Positions 36,354-45,902 of a DNA stretch of 64,000 nucleotides are shown here, in pieces (the stretch's first letter is position 1; each line of letters starts with the position of its first letter). The DNA comes from Bacillus spongiae. GTDB taxonomy: Bacteria > Bacillota > Bacilli > Bacillales > Bacillaceae_K. The notes beneath the pieces are model-generated. The model did no database searches and was not told the origin of the DNA. It saw nothing but the letters and a program-made list of their open reading frames with translations. Location of the stretch: the NCBI RefSeq assembly GCF_037120725.1, contig NZ_JBBAXC010000017.1, forward strand, positions 36,443-100,442, in the 5' to 3' direction. Made by a program: the position numbers and the translations under genes.

Positions 36354-37283
36354 TTATATTTCCTCCATTACTTCTTTAATCGTCTTGATGACGATTTCTG
36401 GGTTTTCCAAATGAATGGAATGGCCATTATCTGTTTTAATTTGGGTTGTATTATTTGACAAATTACAAAGAAGCTCTTGGTGTTCCATCCAAATGGGATC
36501 ACGATTGTTAGAGCTTACTATTCTGATAGGTAAATCCTGATTTAGGGCTTTAGAGTGAGCAACTTGGAGGGCAGATTTTTCACTATGTAAAAATTCTTTA
36601 TAAACGGCGTCAAACGTTTTAGGATGATAACCGATGTATTCAACGGCTGCCTGAAACGGCTCTGGTAAATATTTGCGGCCAACAGGTTGCTTTAATAACC
36701 TAGGTAAGCCTAAACTCGCTGTTAAGTAGCCTAGTCGAAATAATCGTAGATTCTTTTGATGGTCTTTTTTACGATATTCATCCCATTCACGGCTCATATA
36801 TCTATTCTCATGAACGGGGTCAATAAGAATTAACGCTGCTACTTTTTCTGGATACTGACTTGCAAAAAGCCTCATATTTAATCCACCAAATGAATGCCCC
36901 ACTAGAATATAAGGTGGCTGAATGGATAATTTCTCTAAAACTTGTGATAAGTCATTGACAACCTCTTCACTAGTGCTCATTCCTTTTGTAGGGGAGCTCC
37001 AGCCATAACCTGCTCGGTCAAACGTGATAACTTTTGTCATTTTCGCAATTTCCGGCTGAATAACGTGCCAATCAACGGAGCAACAACTTAACCCTGCATC
37101 AAATATGACTGTAGGGTTTGACTCGTCAGTTCCGGAAACAATCGTATGTATTTTCCGATTATTTACTTCAACTAGTTGTCCTATTTCATTTACCTTTTTT
37201 CTACGATTCACATACATATTCATTAAAGTGAAGGGAAATCCAAGGGTGGATAAACCTGTTTTTAATATACCATCTGTATTCAT
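36354..37283 (-). CDS. Alpha/beta-hydrolase
   Basis: 309 residues. DRAGYGWS and the nucleophile elbow VGHSFGG (Ser at about 130) are visible, with the catalytic His in DNGHSIHLENP near 290. A short hydrophobic stretch at residues 8-24 could anchor it to the membrane. GGGGG precedes the ATG. It resembles Bacillus epoxide-hydrolase/esterase-like proteins; no substrate can be assigned. Confidence 0.82.
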   Translation of the reverse strand: MNTDGILKTGLSTLGFPFTLMNMYVNRRKKVNEIGQLVEVNNRKIHTIVSGTDESNPTVIFDAGLSCCSVDWHVIQPEIAKMTKVITFDRAGYGWSSPTKGMSTSEEVVNDLSQVLEKLSIQPPYILVGHSFGGLNMRLFASQYPEKVAALILIDPVHENRYMSREWDEYRKKDHQKNLRLFRLGYLTASLGLPRLLKQPVGRKYLPEPFQAAVEYIGYHPKTFDAVYKEFLHSEKSALQVAHSKALNQDLPIRIVSSNNRDPIWMEHQELLCNLSNNTTQIKTDNGHSIHLENPEIVIKTIKEVMEEI

Positions 37284-37603
37284 GATAGACCCCCATTTCT
37301 TAGGGTAATTTTACTATAAACATCATATACTGGAAATGTTTTTTATTATTGTTAATGACCTGAAATAGTGTAAGGAACTCTTATGACGGCTTTTTTTATC
37401 AATTTTTTGCTAGAGTAACCGTTTATGAGAGAGGGTTGATTTTTCTTAGATTCACAAGTGGTCAAATGCATCTGTTCCATTTTACTGGAATATTTTTTTA
37501 AGAAAATAGAAACAAATGTCAAAATTTTATGAATACGGTTAATTATTGGAAGGATTCATTTTTATTTTCACGAACTTATAGTATAGAAGGAGTAGTAGTC
37601 AAA

Positions 37604-37738
37604 ATGATAGACGACGATTCTTCACGTAAGATACCGCCTATTCTGGTTCGCTACAAAGGACGATACACTTTGGCAATTAAGGAATGTTACCATTCAGGTT
37701 GTTCTTGTTGTAAAGAAAGCCTCCATTGTCATGAGTAG
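37604..37738 (+). CDS. Small cysteine-rich peptide
   Basis: 44 residues from an ATG 11 bases after AGAAGGAG. The second half is CYHSGCSCCKESLHCHE, with five Cys and three His in 17 residues, suggesting metal binding or disulphides. No signal peptide is present. The frame is open upstream to 37529 but without a ribosome site. Not recognised. Confidence 0.45.
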   Translation: MIDDDSSRKIPPILVRYKGRYTLAIKECYHSGCSCCKESLHCHE

Positions 37739-38264
37739 TTCGTTTTCTGATATACATATTTCCGTCATGCTCGGATCGAAGTGTTGGTTCGAAGAAAATA
37801 ACGACGATTCACACTGGAAATTGGGGAAGCCAACAGCAATGAAAAACTCCATCGCTTATAAACCAGAAAGAATCATAAACGAAGAAATGTGTGTGATTTA
37901 GGGAATTTGATAGAGCGAGCTGCCATGCAATTGGTCGAAGATGATACTTAAGATTTTCCCGACTTCATTCGCTAAGAGTTGTAAGCGCTTCCGTGATGAA
38001 AATGAAGAACAGGTGAGCTTTCGAACATGGATGAAGAAAAAATGACGGTGATAGTAAGGATTCAGTCGAAGAAGGGTAGTTACTTTTCAACGGGTGAAAA
38101 AAAGATAAGAAGAAATGGTTGTTATTGTAAAGAGTTATTATTGGGTAATAACAACACGCATAAACTCTTTCTGGTGTAACCACTTCAACGTCATGCATCT
38201 AGGAAAATTTAAAGTGAATTGTGAGAAAAATTTGAAATTATGTAGCAGATATAGAAAGGAGAAA
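37739..38264. other. Region upstream of the acyl-CoA operon
   Basis: 525 bases with no convincing gene. TGTAAGCGCTTCCG at 37980-37993 matches the CcpA (cre) consensus except for the last base. The promoter of the operon must lie here but could not be fixed. Confidence 0.4.
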
Positions 38265-39692
38265 ATGATGAAAGGGTTACTTGGATATGAAGTATATATT
38301 CCCCATTATCGAATCGCAAAAAAAGAAATCGGCACCTTCCATAAAGGATATGGGGGAAAAGGAACAAAAGCGGTAGCGCATTATGATGAAGATAGTTTAA
38401 CGATGGCAGTAAATGCCGCTATGTCCTTATCTAATCTACTTAGCAAACATGTACCGTCAAGTCTTTATTTTGCTTCGACCACAGCTCCGTATGCCGAAAA
38501 ATTAGCGAGTGTCACAATGGCGAAGACCTTACATTTGCCTACTGACACAAAGACAATGGATTTTGGTAATAGCTTGCGAGCGGCATCAAATGCCTTCATG
38601 GCAGGGATGAATAGTGTCGAAGCGGAGAAAAAGCCTGTCCTGCTCTCAATGGCAGATCGCAGGAATGCTAAACCTAATAATCCAGTAGAAGCTGAAATGG
38701 GTGCAGGAGCCGTGTCGTTTTTACTCGGTGAAGGAGAAGAGGTCATCGCTGAGCTCGTTGCATCGTCTACTGTAGCTAGTGAAGAAGTAAGTCAATGGAG
38801 AAACACAGATGACGAATTTGTGCGTCAATGGGAGGATCGTTTTATTGCTCATGTCTCAACAAAATCGGTTTTCCAATGTGCTAAACAAGTATTAGAAAAG
38901 ACAAAGACTACGCTTGAGGAAATTGATTATGTCATTGTTTCAGGTGCTAGTCAGAAGCTTTCACTGTCGATTGCTAAAGCACTGCAAGTAAAACAAGAAA
39001 AATGGGCGGCCATGATGGATGAGGACATTGGTCATATAGGAACAGCAAACGGTCCATTTATGGTCGCGAAAACTCTCTCTAACAGCCAACCAAATGAAAC
39101 GATTCTTTGGCTTCAAGTAGGGGATGGTTGTGATGGAGTATTGCTAAAAACGACCGAAAACATTGTTCATCATCAAAATGAGCGAAGGCAACCGGTTGGA
39201 AAGGGCAATGAATTAATATCTTACAGTGAGTATTTACGGTGGTATGACTTGTTAACAGTAGATGAAGGGAGAAGGCCGAGTGCTCCAACTCCATCAGCAC
39301 CTGCTTTGAATAGAAATGTAGAACAAAATTTAGGGCTCTTTGGGTCAAAATGTACTCAATGTGGTCAAAGCTACTATCCGAAGCAAAGAGTTTGTGTGAA
39401 ATGCCATCAAAAGGATGAAATGGAGTCTTTTTCACTACAAGGAAAAAAAGCGAAAATTGCTACTTATACGGTAGATTACTTAGCTTCTTCCGTTTCACCG
39501 CCAAGTATCTTTGCTGTGATTGATATGGAAGGCGGTAGTCGAATGCTCGCCCAAGTGACAGATTGTGGACCGACAGACATTTCGATTGGGACAGAAGTAG
39601 CGTTTAGCTTCCGCAAGCTTTATGACGCAGGTGGCATTCATAATTATTATTGGAAAGTGGTTCCAAAGAGAGGGGTTCAGCATGAGTCGTAA
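38265..39692 (+). CDS. HMG-CoA synthase-like/DUF35 (OB-fold) fusion
   Basis: 475 residues. Residues about 1-350 have a thiolase-superfamily fold of the HMG-CoA synthase type (GYEVYIPHYRI at the start, GHIGTANGPF later). Residues about 370-475 are a DUF35 module with a zinc ribbon (CTQCGQSYYPKQRVCVKC) and an OB fold. The position of the catalytic Cys reads DFGNSLRAASNA, with no Cys, so classical HMG-CoA synthesis is unlikely; a scaffolding or acyl-transfer role with the adjacent thiolase is more plausible. AAAGGAG precedes ATGATG. The stop overlaps the next gene. Confidence 0.8.
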   Translation: MMKGLLGYEVYIPHYRIAKKEIGTFHKGYGGKGTKAVAHYDEDSLTMAVNAAMSLSNLLSKHVPSSLYFASTTAPYAEKLASVTMAKTLHLPTDTKTMDFGNSLRAASNAFMAGMNSVEAEKKPVLLSMADRRNAKPNNPVEAEMGAGAVSFLLGEGEEVIAELVASSTVASEEVSQWRNTDDEFVRQWEDRFIAHVSTKSVFQCAKQVLEKTKTTLEEIDYVIVSGASQKLSLSIAKALQVKQEKWAAMMDEDIGHIGTANGPFMVAKTLSNSQPNETILWLQVGDGCDGVLLKTTENIVHHQNERRQPVGKGNELISYSEYLRWYDLLTVDEGRRPSAPTPSAPALNRNVEQNLGLFGSKCTQCGQSYYPKQRVCVKCHQKDEMESFSLQGKKAKIATYTVDYLASSVSPPSIFAVIDMEGGSRMLAQVTDCGPTDISIGTEVAFSFRKLYDAGGIHNYYWKVVPKRGVQHES

Positions 39693-40866
39693 AGGGATTC
39701 ACGATCAAGTTTCAGTTGTTGGTATGGGTTGTACAAAATTTACAGAACATTGGGATAAAAGTGTGGATGATCTTATCATAGAAGCTGCTTACGAGGCTTT
39801 ACATGATGCAGGAATTGAAATGAAGGATATCGAAGCAGCATGGATCGGAACAATGGACTCTGGCTATGCTGGTATGACACTGTCTGGACCATTAAAAAGT
39901 GACTATATACCCGTAACAAGAGTGGAAAATATGTGTGCAACAGGCTCTGAAGCCTTTCGAAATGCTAGTTATGCGGTTGCGTGTGGAGCCTATGATGTGG
40001 CACTTGTTGTCGGTGTAGAGAAGCTAAAGGATTCCGGATATAGCGGGCTCGTCATGAACCCTGCACCAGGAGATGGAACATTTCCTAATATTACGGCACC
40101 TGCTGCTTTTTCCTTGTTAGCCCCCGCGTATTTTCATCGGTACGGCTTGGAAGCACAGCAAGGGAAAGAGGTACTAGCACGGATTGCCTGGAAAAATCAT
40201 TTGAATGGTTCGTTGAACAAAAAAGCACAATACCAGAAGGAAATTCCAATGGAGAAAATTATGAAATCCCCTCTTGTCGCTGCGCCACTCGGTGTGCTTG
40301 ATTGCTCCGGTGTAGCAGATGGCGCAGCCGCTGCTGTTATCGTCAGAACGGAAGAAGCAAAAAAATATCGAGAAGATCCGATGTACGTAAAGGCGTTAAG
40401 TATTGCGGCAGGACCGGGTGAAGGCTTGTTAACGCAGCAGTTTGATTTTACTAGTATAAAAGAAAATGTGAAGGCAGCTGAATCAGCTTATAAGCAAGCG
40501 GGAATCACCAACCCGCGAAAAGAAATAGATATGGCAGAAGTGCATGATTGCTTTACCCCAACCGAATTGGTCATATACGAGGACTTAGGATTTAGTGAAC
40601 GAGGGGAAGGTTGGAAGGATGTTCTAGGTGGACGTTTTGATTTACAAGGAGACCTCCCAGTAAATCCAGATGGAGGATTAAAGTCATTTGGCCATCCTAT
40701 TGGGGCTAGTGGACTAAGAATGCTATATGAAATGTATTTACAATTCCAAGGAAAGGCTGAGAAACGACAACTAAAGGAGCCAAAGCTTGGGTTAACACAT
40801 AATTTAGGCGGTTTTCCGTGGCAATGTGTTTCATTTATTTCAATCGTTGGAAAAGAACTCTCATAA
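39682..40866 (+). CDS. SCP2-type thiolase / acetyl-CoA acetyltransferase
   Basis: 394 residues. The nucleophilic Cys lies in ENMCATGSEAF (about residue 90), and the C-terminal His and glycine motif is SFGHPIGASGLRM. It belongs to the lipid-transfer-protein (SCP2/Ltp) branch of thiolases, which cleave 3-oxoacyl-CoA or act as retro-aldolases with a DUF35 partner. The ATG at 39682, behind AGAGGGG, overlaps the upstream stop by 11 bases, so the DUF35 fusion and this thiolase are made together and probably form a complex. Confidence 0.88.
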   Translation: MSRKGIHDQVSVVGMGCTKFTEHWDKSVDDLIIEAAYEALHDAGIEMKDIEAAWIGTMDSGYAGMTLSGPLKSDYIPVTRVENMCATGSEAFRNASYAVACGAYDVALVVGVEKLKDSGYSGLVMNPAPGDGTFPNITAPAAFSLLAPAYFHRYGLEAQQGKEVLARIAWKNHLNGSLNKKAQYQKEIPMEKIMKSPLVAAPLGVLDCSGVADGAAAAVIVRTEEAKKYREDPMYVKALSIAAGPGEGLLTQQFDFTSIKENVKAAESAYKQAGITNPRKEIDMAEVHDCFTPTELVIYEDLGFSERGEGWKDVLGGRFDLQGDLPVNPDGGLKSFGHPIGASGLRMLYEMYLQFQGKAEKRQLKEPKLGLTHNLGGFPWQCVSFISIVGKELS

Positions 40867-40884
40867 AAAGGAGCGAAAAGACGA

Positions 40885-42030
40885 ATGAACCATCCATATT
40901 TAACCGAAGATCATGAAGAATTTCGGAAATCATTGCGAAAATTTTTAGCGAAAGAAGCGGAGCCATTTTTTGAGCAGTGGGAAGAAGACAGAATGGTGCC
41001 ACGGGAATTTTGGCATAAGCTAGCTGCTCAAGGATATCTTTGTCCAACAATCCCAGAAGAATATGGGGGACTGAATGCTGATTGGGGTTACTCGGTTATC
41101 ATCAACGAAGAGTTAGAGCGGGTTGGTACTGGACTTATAGGGGTTGGGCTTCATAATGACATTGTTATCCCATATTTGGTGTCGTATGGTAACGAGGAGC
41201 AAAAGGAGAAGTGGCTACCAAAATGTGCTTCAGGAGAAATGATAACAGCGATTGCGATGACGGAGCCTGGTACAGGATCCGATTTAGCCAATATTAAAAC
41301 AACGGCAATGTTAGACGGGGATCATTATATCGTAAATGGGAGCAAAACATTTATCACTAACGGTATTCAATCCGATCTCGTCATTGTTGCTTGTAAAACG
41401 AATCCTCAGGCGAATCCTCCTCATCAAGGAATGAGTCTTCTCGTAGTAGAACGAGGGACACCTGGTTTTACAAGAGGAAAAAAGATGAAGAAAGTAGGTC
41501 TCCATTGCCAAGATACAGCGGAATTATTTTTCGAAGATTGCCGTGTACCGAAGGAAAATCTATTAGGGGATGAAGGAAAAGGTTTCTTGTATTTAATGAA
41601 TCAATTACAGCAAGAGCGTCTCCTTGTTGGCATATCCGCACAGGTTGCAGCGGAGGAGATGTTTAATATGACGATGAACTATATTAAGGAAAGGGAAGCG
41701 TTCGGTCAAAGGATAGCTAAATTTCAGCATATCCAATTTGAAATGGTGGAAATGAAAACTCAAATTGAAATCGGCCGTACGTTTTTAGATTCACTAATAA
41801 GAGACCATATGAACGGAGAGGATGTCGTTACGAAGGTTTCGATGGCGAAATATTGGCTATCCGATATGGCAAAATCGATTTCCCAGCGCTGTCTTCAGCT
41901 TCATGGTGGATACGGATATATGGAAGAATACAAGATTGCGAGAAGATTTCGTGATATTCCTGTTTCAACGATCTATGCCGGAACCAATGAAATTATGAAA
42001 ACAATCATCGCGAAAAATATCGGGTTATAG
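40885..42030 (+). CDS. Acyl-CoA dehydrogenase
   Basis: 381 residues, full length for the family. FAD and substrate motifs AMTEPGTGSDLANI and FITNG are present, and the catalytic Glu probably lies in GGYGYMEEYKIAR; the end YAGTNEIMK is classical. It introduces the 2,3 double bond into an acyl-CoA. AAAAGGAG stands before the ATG, 18 bases after the thiolase gene. Chain-length or branch preference is not readable. Confidence 0.93.
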   Translation: MNHPYLTEDHEEFRKSLRKFLAKEAEPFFEQWEEDRMVPREFWHKLAAQGYLCPTIPEEYGGLNADWGYSVIINEELERVGTGLIGVGLHNDIVIPYLVSYGNEEQKEKWLPKCASGEMITAIAMTEPGTGSDLANIKTTAMLDGDHYIVNGSKTFITNGIQSDLVIVACKTNPQANPPHQGMSLLVVERGTPGFTRGKKMKKVGLHCQDTAELFFEDCRVPKENLLGDEGKGFLYLMNQLQQERLLVGISAQVAAEEMFNMTMNYIKEREAFGQRIAKFQHIQFEMVEMKTQIEIGRTFLDSLIRDHMNGEDVVTKVSMAKYWLSDMAKSISQRCLQLHGGYGYMEEYKIARRFRDIPVSTIYAGTNEIMKTIIAKNIGL

Positions 42031-42045
42031 AAAGGGGAAGAACGC

Positions 42046-42483
42046 GTGAGTACAGTTCCAAATAAAGTCGGCATTGAAACAAAGCCCTATACTTTTACCG
42101 TTGAGCGTGGAAAAATCGCGGAGTTCGTCAAAGCGATTGGTGATACGAATCCTATCTATACGAATGTAGAAGTTGCGAAGGAAAAGGGCTATCGCGATAT
42201 TCCAGCTCCCTTAACATTTGCAACAGTCATTGACTTATGGGGAGGGTTAAGCTTTAACGAGCTTGTGGAATTTCTTGAGGTGAATCCGTTGAAAGTGCTT
42301 CACGGTGAGCAAAGCTACGAATATGGGAAGACGATATGTGCAGGCGATACGATTACCGTCATCATGAAGGTTGTGAAGCAAAGAGAAAAGGTCGGCATGA
42401 AAATGTTTACTCTTGAAACGCACTATCAAAATGAAGAAAATGAGACGGTTCTAAAAGCAATATCCGTCGTCATTGAACGATAG
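42046..42483 (+). CDS. MaoC-type hydratase subunit (N-terminal-like)
   Basis: 145 residues from a GTG behind AGGGGAAG. It is a single hot-dog domain of the FAS1/MaoC N-terminal type (GDTNPIYTNVEVAKEKG, then PAPLTFATVI). Such subunits pair with a C-terminal-type partner to make an (R)-specific enoyl-CoA hydratase. The partner is the next gene, 13 bases downstream. Confidence 0.82.
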   Translation: MSTVPNKVGIETKPYTFTVERGKIAEFVKAIGDTNPIYTNVEVAKEKGYRDIPAPLTFATVIDLWGGLSFNELVEFLEVNPLKVLHGEQSYEYGKTICAGDTITVIMKVVKQREKVGMKMFTLETHYQNEENETVLKAISVVIER

Positions 42484-42496
42484 GAGGCTCAATACT

Positions 42497-42886
42497 GTGT
42501 CAACATTCACCCCTATAACAAAGGAACCAATTACACATACCCAAATTGTCCGTTATGCAGGCGCATCAGGCGATTTCAACCCTATCCATACGGTGGTACC
42601 AGTGGCAAAAAAAGCAGGTTTACCCGATGTGATTGCCCACGGGATGTTAGTAATGGCGGTAGCCGGTGAAGCGTTAACGACTTGGTTCCCACAAGAGAAA
42701 ATCGAAGCGTTTTCCGTTCGGTTTCAAAAGATGACCTTTCCAGGTGAAGTCTTAACAGTAAAGGCATTTGTGAAAGAGGAAGTAGGGAATCGTTTAACTG
42801 GAGAAATCATCGTTGTAAATACAGAAGATGAGAAGAAATTATCAGGACAATTTCATGTCCTTCTAGAGGAGGAAGATAAATGCTAA
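42497..42886 (+). CDS. MaoC-type hydratase subunit (catalytic)
   Basis: 129 residues from a GTG behind AGGAGG. The hydratase motif ASGDFNPIHT supplies the catalytic Asp and His, with DVIAHGMLVM as the second conserved block. Paired with the upstream hot-dog protein it should form a heteromeric enoyl-CoA hydratase. The stop overlaps the SDR start by 7 bases. Confidence 0.87.
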   Translation: MSTFTPITKEPITHTQIVRYAGASGDFNPIHTVVPVAKKAGLPDVIAHGMLVMAVAGEALTTWFPQEKIEAFSVRFQKMTFPGEVLTVKAFVKEEVGNRLTGEIIVVNTEDEKKLSGQFHVLLEEEDKC

Positions 42887-43686
42887 ACGATCAAGTAGCC
42901 ATTATCACGGGTTCAGGTAGAGGAGTTGGGCGGGCTGTTGCTTTGAAAATGGCCGAATCAGGTGCTAACATCATTGTTTCAGATATAGATGAGGCAGAGG
43001 CGGAAACAGTTGTCAAAGAGATTCACGAACTGGGGGGCAAAGCGGTGGTTTTTCCTGGTGACGTAACGGAAGAAGGCTTTGCTACCGCTATTATGGAAAA
43101 AGCGGCTTCTACATTCGGAGGTATTGATATTCTTGTGAATAATGCAGGGTATACGTGGGATAGCTTGATCCACAAAATGAGCGATGAACAATTTCAAGCG
43201 ATGCTCGATATTCATCTTATCGCTCCTTTCCGTCTTACCCGTGCAGCAGCCCCATACATGAGAGAGGCTGCCAAGAAAGAAATCGCTAACGGTGATGTGA
43301 AGTATCGTAAAATCGTGAACGTCTCGTCGGTTGCAGGGGTGATGGGCAATGTAGGGCAAGCTAATTATGCCTCCGCTAAAGCTGGATTAATTGGTTTAAC
43401 CAAAACTGTAGCGAAAGAGTGGGGTGCCTTTAATATTAACTGTAATGCCGTAGCATTCGGCCTCATCGATACCCGCCTAACACAAGCAAAAGAAAAGGGA
43501 GAAACCGTCAACGGTGTATCAATAGGAATTCCTGAAAAAGTAAAGAAAATGTTCCAACAAACAATTCCACAACAAAGAGGGGGAACACCAGAAGAGGCGG
43601 CTGCTGGAATATTCTATCTTGCCTCACCACTATCAAATTATACAAACGGTCACGTGCTTCATATTAATGGCGGCTGGTATACATGA
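42880..43686 (+). CDS. Short-chain dehydrogenase (FabG-like)
   Basis: 268 residues. The Rossmann motif TGSGRGVG, NNAG, the catalytic Ser in NVSSVAG and the Tyr-Lys pair YASAK are all visible. In this operon it most likely oxidises the 3-hydroxyacyl-CoA formed by the MaoC pair. GAGGAGG precedes the ATG. Its TGA overlaps the ATG of the next gene. Confidence 0.9.
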   Translation: MLNDQVAIITGSGRGVGRAVALKMAESGANIIVSDIDEAEAETVVKEIHELGGKAVVFPGDVTEEGFATAIMEKAASTFGGIDILVNNAGYTWDSLIHKMSDEQFQAMLDIHLIAPFRLTRAAAPYMREAAKKEIANGDVKYRKIVNVSSVAGVMGNVGQANYASAKAGLIGLTKTVAKEWGAFNINCNAVAFGLIDTRLTQAKEKGETVNGVSIGIPEKVKKMFQQTIPQQRGGTPEEAAAGIFYLASPLSNYTNGHVLHINGGWYT

Positions 43687-44765
43687 TGTTATCAGGAGTC
43701 CGGGTGTTAGATTTCACAAACTATCTGCCTGGCCCTTATGCCACACTTCGCTTAGCTGATCTGGGCGCAGAAGTTATCAAAGTAGAGCCAATTCAAGGTG
43801 ACCCAGCTCGCCACTTGGCAAACGGATTTGTCTATGAGGCGAATAATCGTAATAAACAAAGCATTGCGATGGACCTAAAAAATCCTGCTAACGTGAACTC
43901 TTTATATCAATTGCTTCCGACAGTAGATGTCGTTATCGAAAGCTTTCGTCCTGGTGTCATGAAACGATTCGAATTAGATTATGAAACCGTCAAGAAAATA
44001 AAAGAGGACATCGTATACTGTTCGTTAACAGGTTTTGGGCAAGCTGGTGAAAATGCTCACCTTGGCAGTCATGACTTGAATTATCAAGGACTTTCTGGGT
44101 TTCTATCTCAGCATAAAGACGGACATGGTGATCCCATTCACCCCTCCATTACAACAGCTGACCTCACGGGAGGACTAGTCGCGACGGAAAGAATTATGGC
44201 CGCTCTATTCCATCGTGAACGAACTGGAATGGGGAGCTACTTAGACCTTGCCCTGAATGATACGTTAATCTCGATGCTAACCTCCCATGCGGCCTACCAA
44301 AGTCAGCTAAAAAAACCCGATGGTCCTCCTGCATTAGAAGGTAGCGTAGTTTGTTATCATCTATATAAGACAAAGGATCACCGTTTTGTCTCATTGGCTG
44401 CTTTGGAACCTCACTTTTGGACAAACTTTTGCACGGCTGCAGGGAAGGAAGAGTGGGTCCCACAGGCTTTCACCAAAGCAACAGAAAGCAATGAAGTTTT
44501 TCAGGCCATAACGGCACTATTTTCAGAACGAACGATGGAAGAGTGGGCACAATTTGGCTTAGATTACGATTGCTGTTTATTTCCGGTATTAAAAGTAGAC
44601 GAAGTCCTTCAACATTCTTATTTAGAAGAAAGAGATTTAATCTCGAGAGAAGGGGGGAAAGTCAACATTATAACGAATACAAACATACGAACGACACCCC
44701 CACCTAAACTTGGTGAACATCATAACGCAGTGTTTAAGGATTTGGATAGAAAATCTTTTCCATAA
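43683..44765 (+). CDS. Class III CoA-transferase (CaiB/BaiF)
   Basis: 360 residues. The N-terminus GVRVLDFTNYLPGPYAT, EPIQGDPAR and the catalytic Asp in GSHDLNYQGLSG are typical of formyl-CoA transferase-like enzymes. It would activate the substrate by moving CoA from another thioester, which may explain the absence of an acyl-CoA ligase in the operon. The start overlaps the SDR stop (ATGATG; the first is taken). It is the last gene before a strong terminator. Confidence 0.9.
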   Translation: MMLSGVRVLDFTNYLPGPYATLRLADLGAEVIKVEPIQGDPARHLANGFVYEANNRNKQSIAMDLKNPANVNSLYQLLPTVDVVIESFRPGVMKRFELDYETVKKIKEDIVYCSLTGFGQAGENAHLGSHDLNYQGLSGFLSQHKDGHGDPIHPSITTADLTGGLVATERIMAALFHRERTGMGSYLDLALNDTLISMLTSHAAYQSQLKKPDGPPALEGSVVCYHLYKTKDHRFVSLAALEPHFWTNFCTAAGKEEWVPQAFTKATESNEVFQAITALFSERTMEEWAQFGLDYDCCLFPVLKVDEVLQHSYLEERDLISREGGKVNIITNTNIRTTPPPKLGEHHNAVFKDLDRKSFP

Positions 44766-44815
44766 GGAAGTATCGTCTATCCAATTGCATGATTACTCGT
44801 TCTAATGTTCAAAGA

Positions 44816-44850
44816 AAAAGGTACAAGGCCATCGGCCTTGTACCTTTTAA
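44816..44850 (+). terminator. Terminator of the acyl-CoA operon
   Basis: AAAAGGTACAAGGCC and GGCCTTGTACCTTTT form a perfect 15-bp stem around ATC. Confidence 0.93.
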
Positions 44851-45179
44851 TCTATTTAAACGTATGAGTCAGGATCAATTCGTATGAATTTTCGCATGTA
44901 AAAGGTATGGAATTGCAAGTATTCCACAAGTTTCTAAGTAAATGTTGGATTGGAATAAAGTTTGATCAAAAACATCTTATAAACATTAATATTATCCCTA
45001 TAACAAAGAATCCATTAATAAAATGATTTAAATGGTTTCTTCACTGAAGATTCAATGTGAATTTTCTATCTCTGTTATTCCACAATCGCTCCCATTTGTA
45101 GAAGACTCGAATTAGATATATCTTATAACAGGATTGTCCATTAAAACCCTAATTACTTGAATAGAAAAATGAATATTTT

Positions 45180-45570
45180 CGGTTTATCATTTGGTTTAAA
45201 TCAATATTTCAGACCTTCCAAAGCCCTTTCAATATCGTCCATACCATCTTATCCAAGTGTATCATCTAATTTGTCTGATAATATCGTTCTTATTTTTGCA
45301 AGCCTGTTGGTTACCATCAAGGTATTGACAAATTAATTTATTTACATTTTATTGCACCATATTTTGCAGGAGTAAACCCATTTGGCCAGATTGGAAAATT
45401 ATTATAAATAGCTCCTTCCAAATAAGCTTCCTATCACCTAACAAAGTTCATATTAGTACCTAAATAACTTTGTATCTCTAAAACCTGCCTTCCAAACGTC
45501 CGCTCCTAATAAATTGGCATTTGATAAGTCTAATTCACATAAATTTGCGCCATTTAAAGGTAATCAAAGT
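45180..45570 (-). pseudogene. Decayed pentapeptide-repeat protein
   Basis: On the minus strand, pieces read LNGANLCELDLSNANLLGAD, the A(N/D)LxX repeat of pentapeptide-repeat proteins. They are followed by frameshifted remains and a typical YLDGNQQACKNK C-terminal stretch. Stops interrupt every frame. The whole gap 44851-45902 contains nothing else I recognise; a 90-codon minus-strand frame at 45631-45903 has no ribosome site. Confidence 0.55.
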
Positions 45571-45902
45571 TTTTCAAACTTTATTATACATAGGGAAATC
45601 CAAGGACATAGAATTTATGTTCCTTTAGATCTAAATAGAATTTGGATTAGGACAAATTAAGAGAAAAAAGATTGATTCAGATGGTAGCGTCAGGGTGCGG
45701 ACGTCAAAAAATCGCTTCATTAGAGGATCTAAAGGACAATTCATTTTAATTATATAATATTCTTTAAATGGACAATCTTTTAAAAAAATTTCTAAAGCCA
45801 TATCAAACATTGCCAGCATGTTCAAACACTTAAATGCAAATATTAAATTTGGAAGGTGATTTATTTTTCTTTCCAATACTCGACTCGAGGAAGTGTTTAA
45901 CA

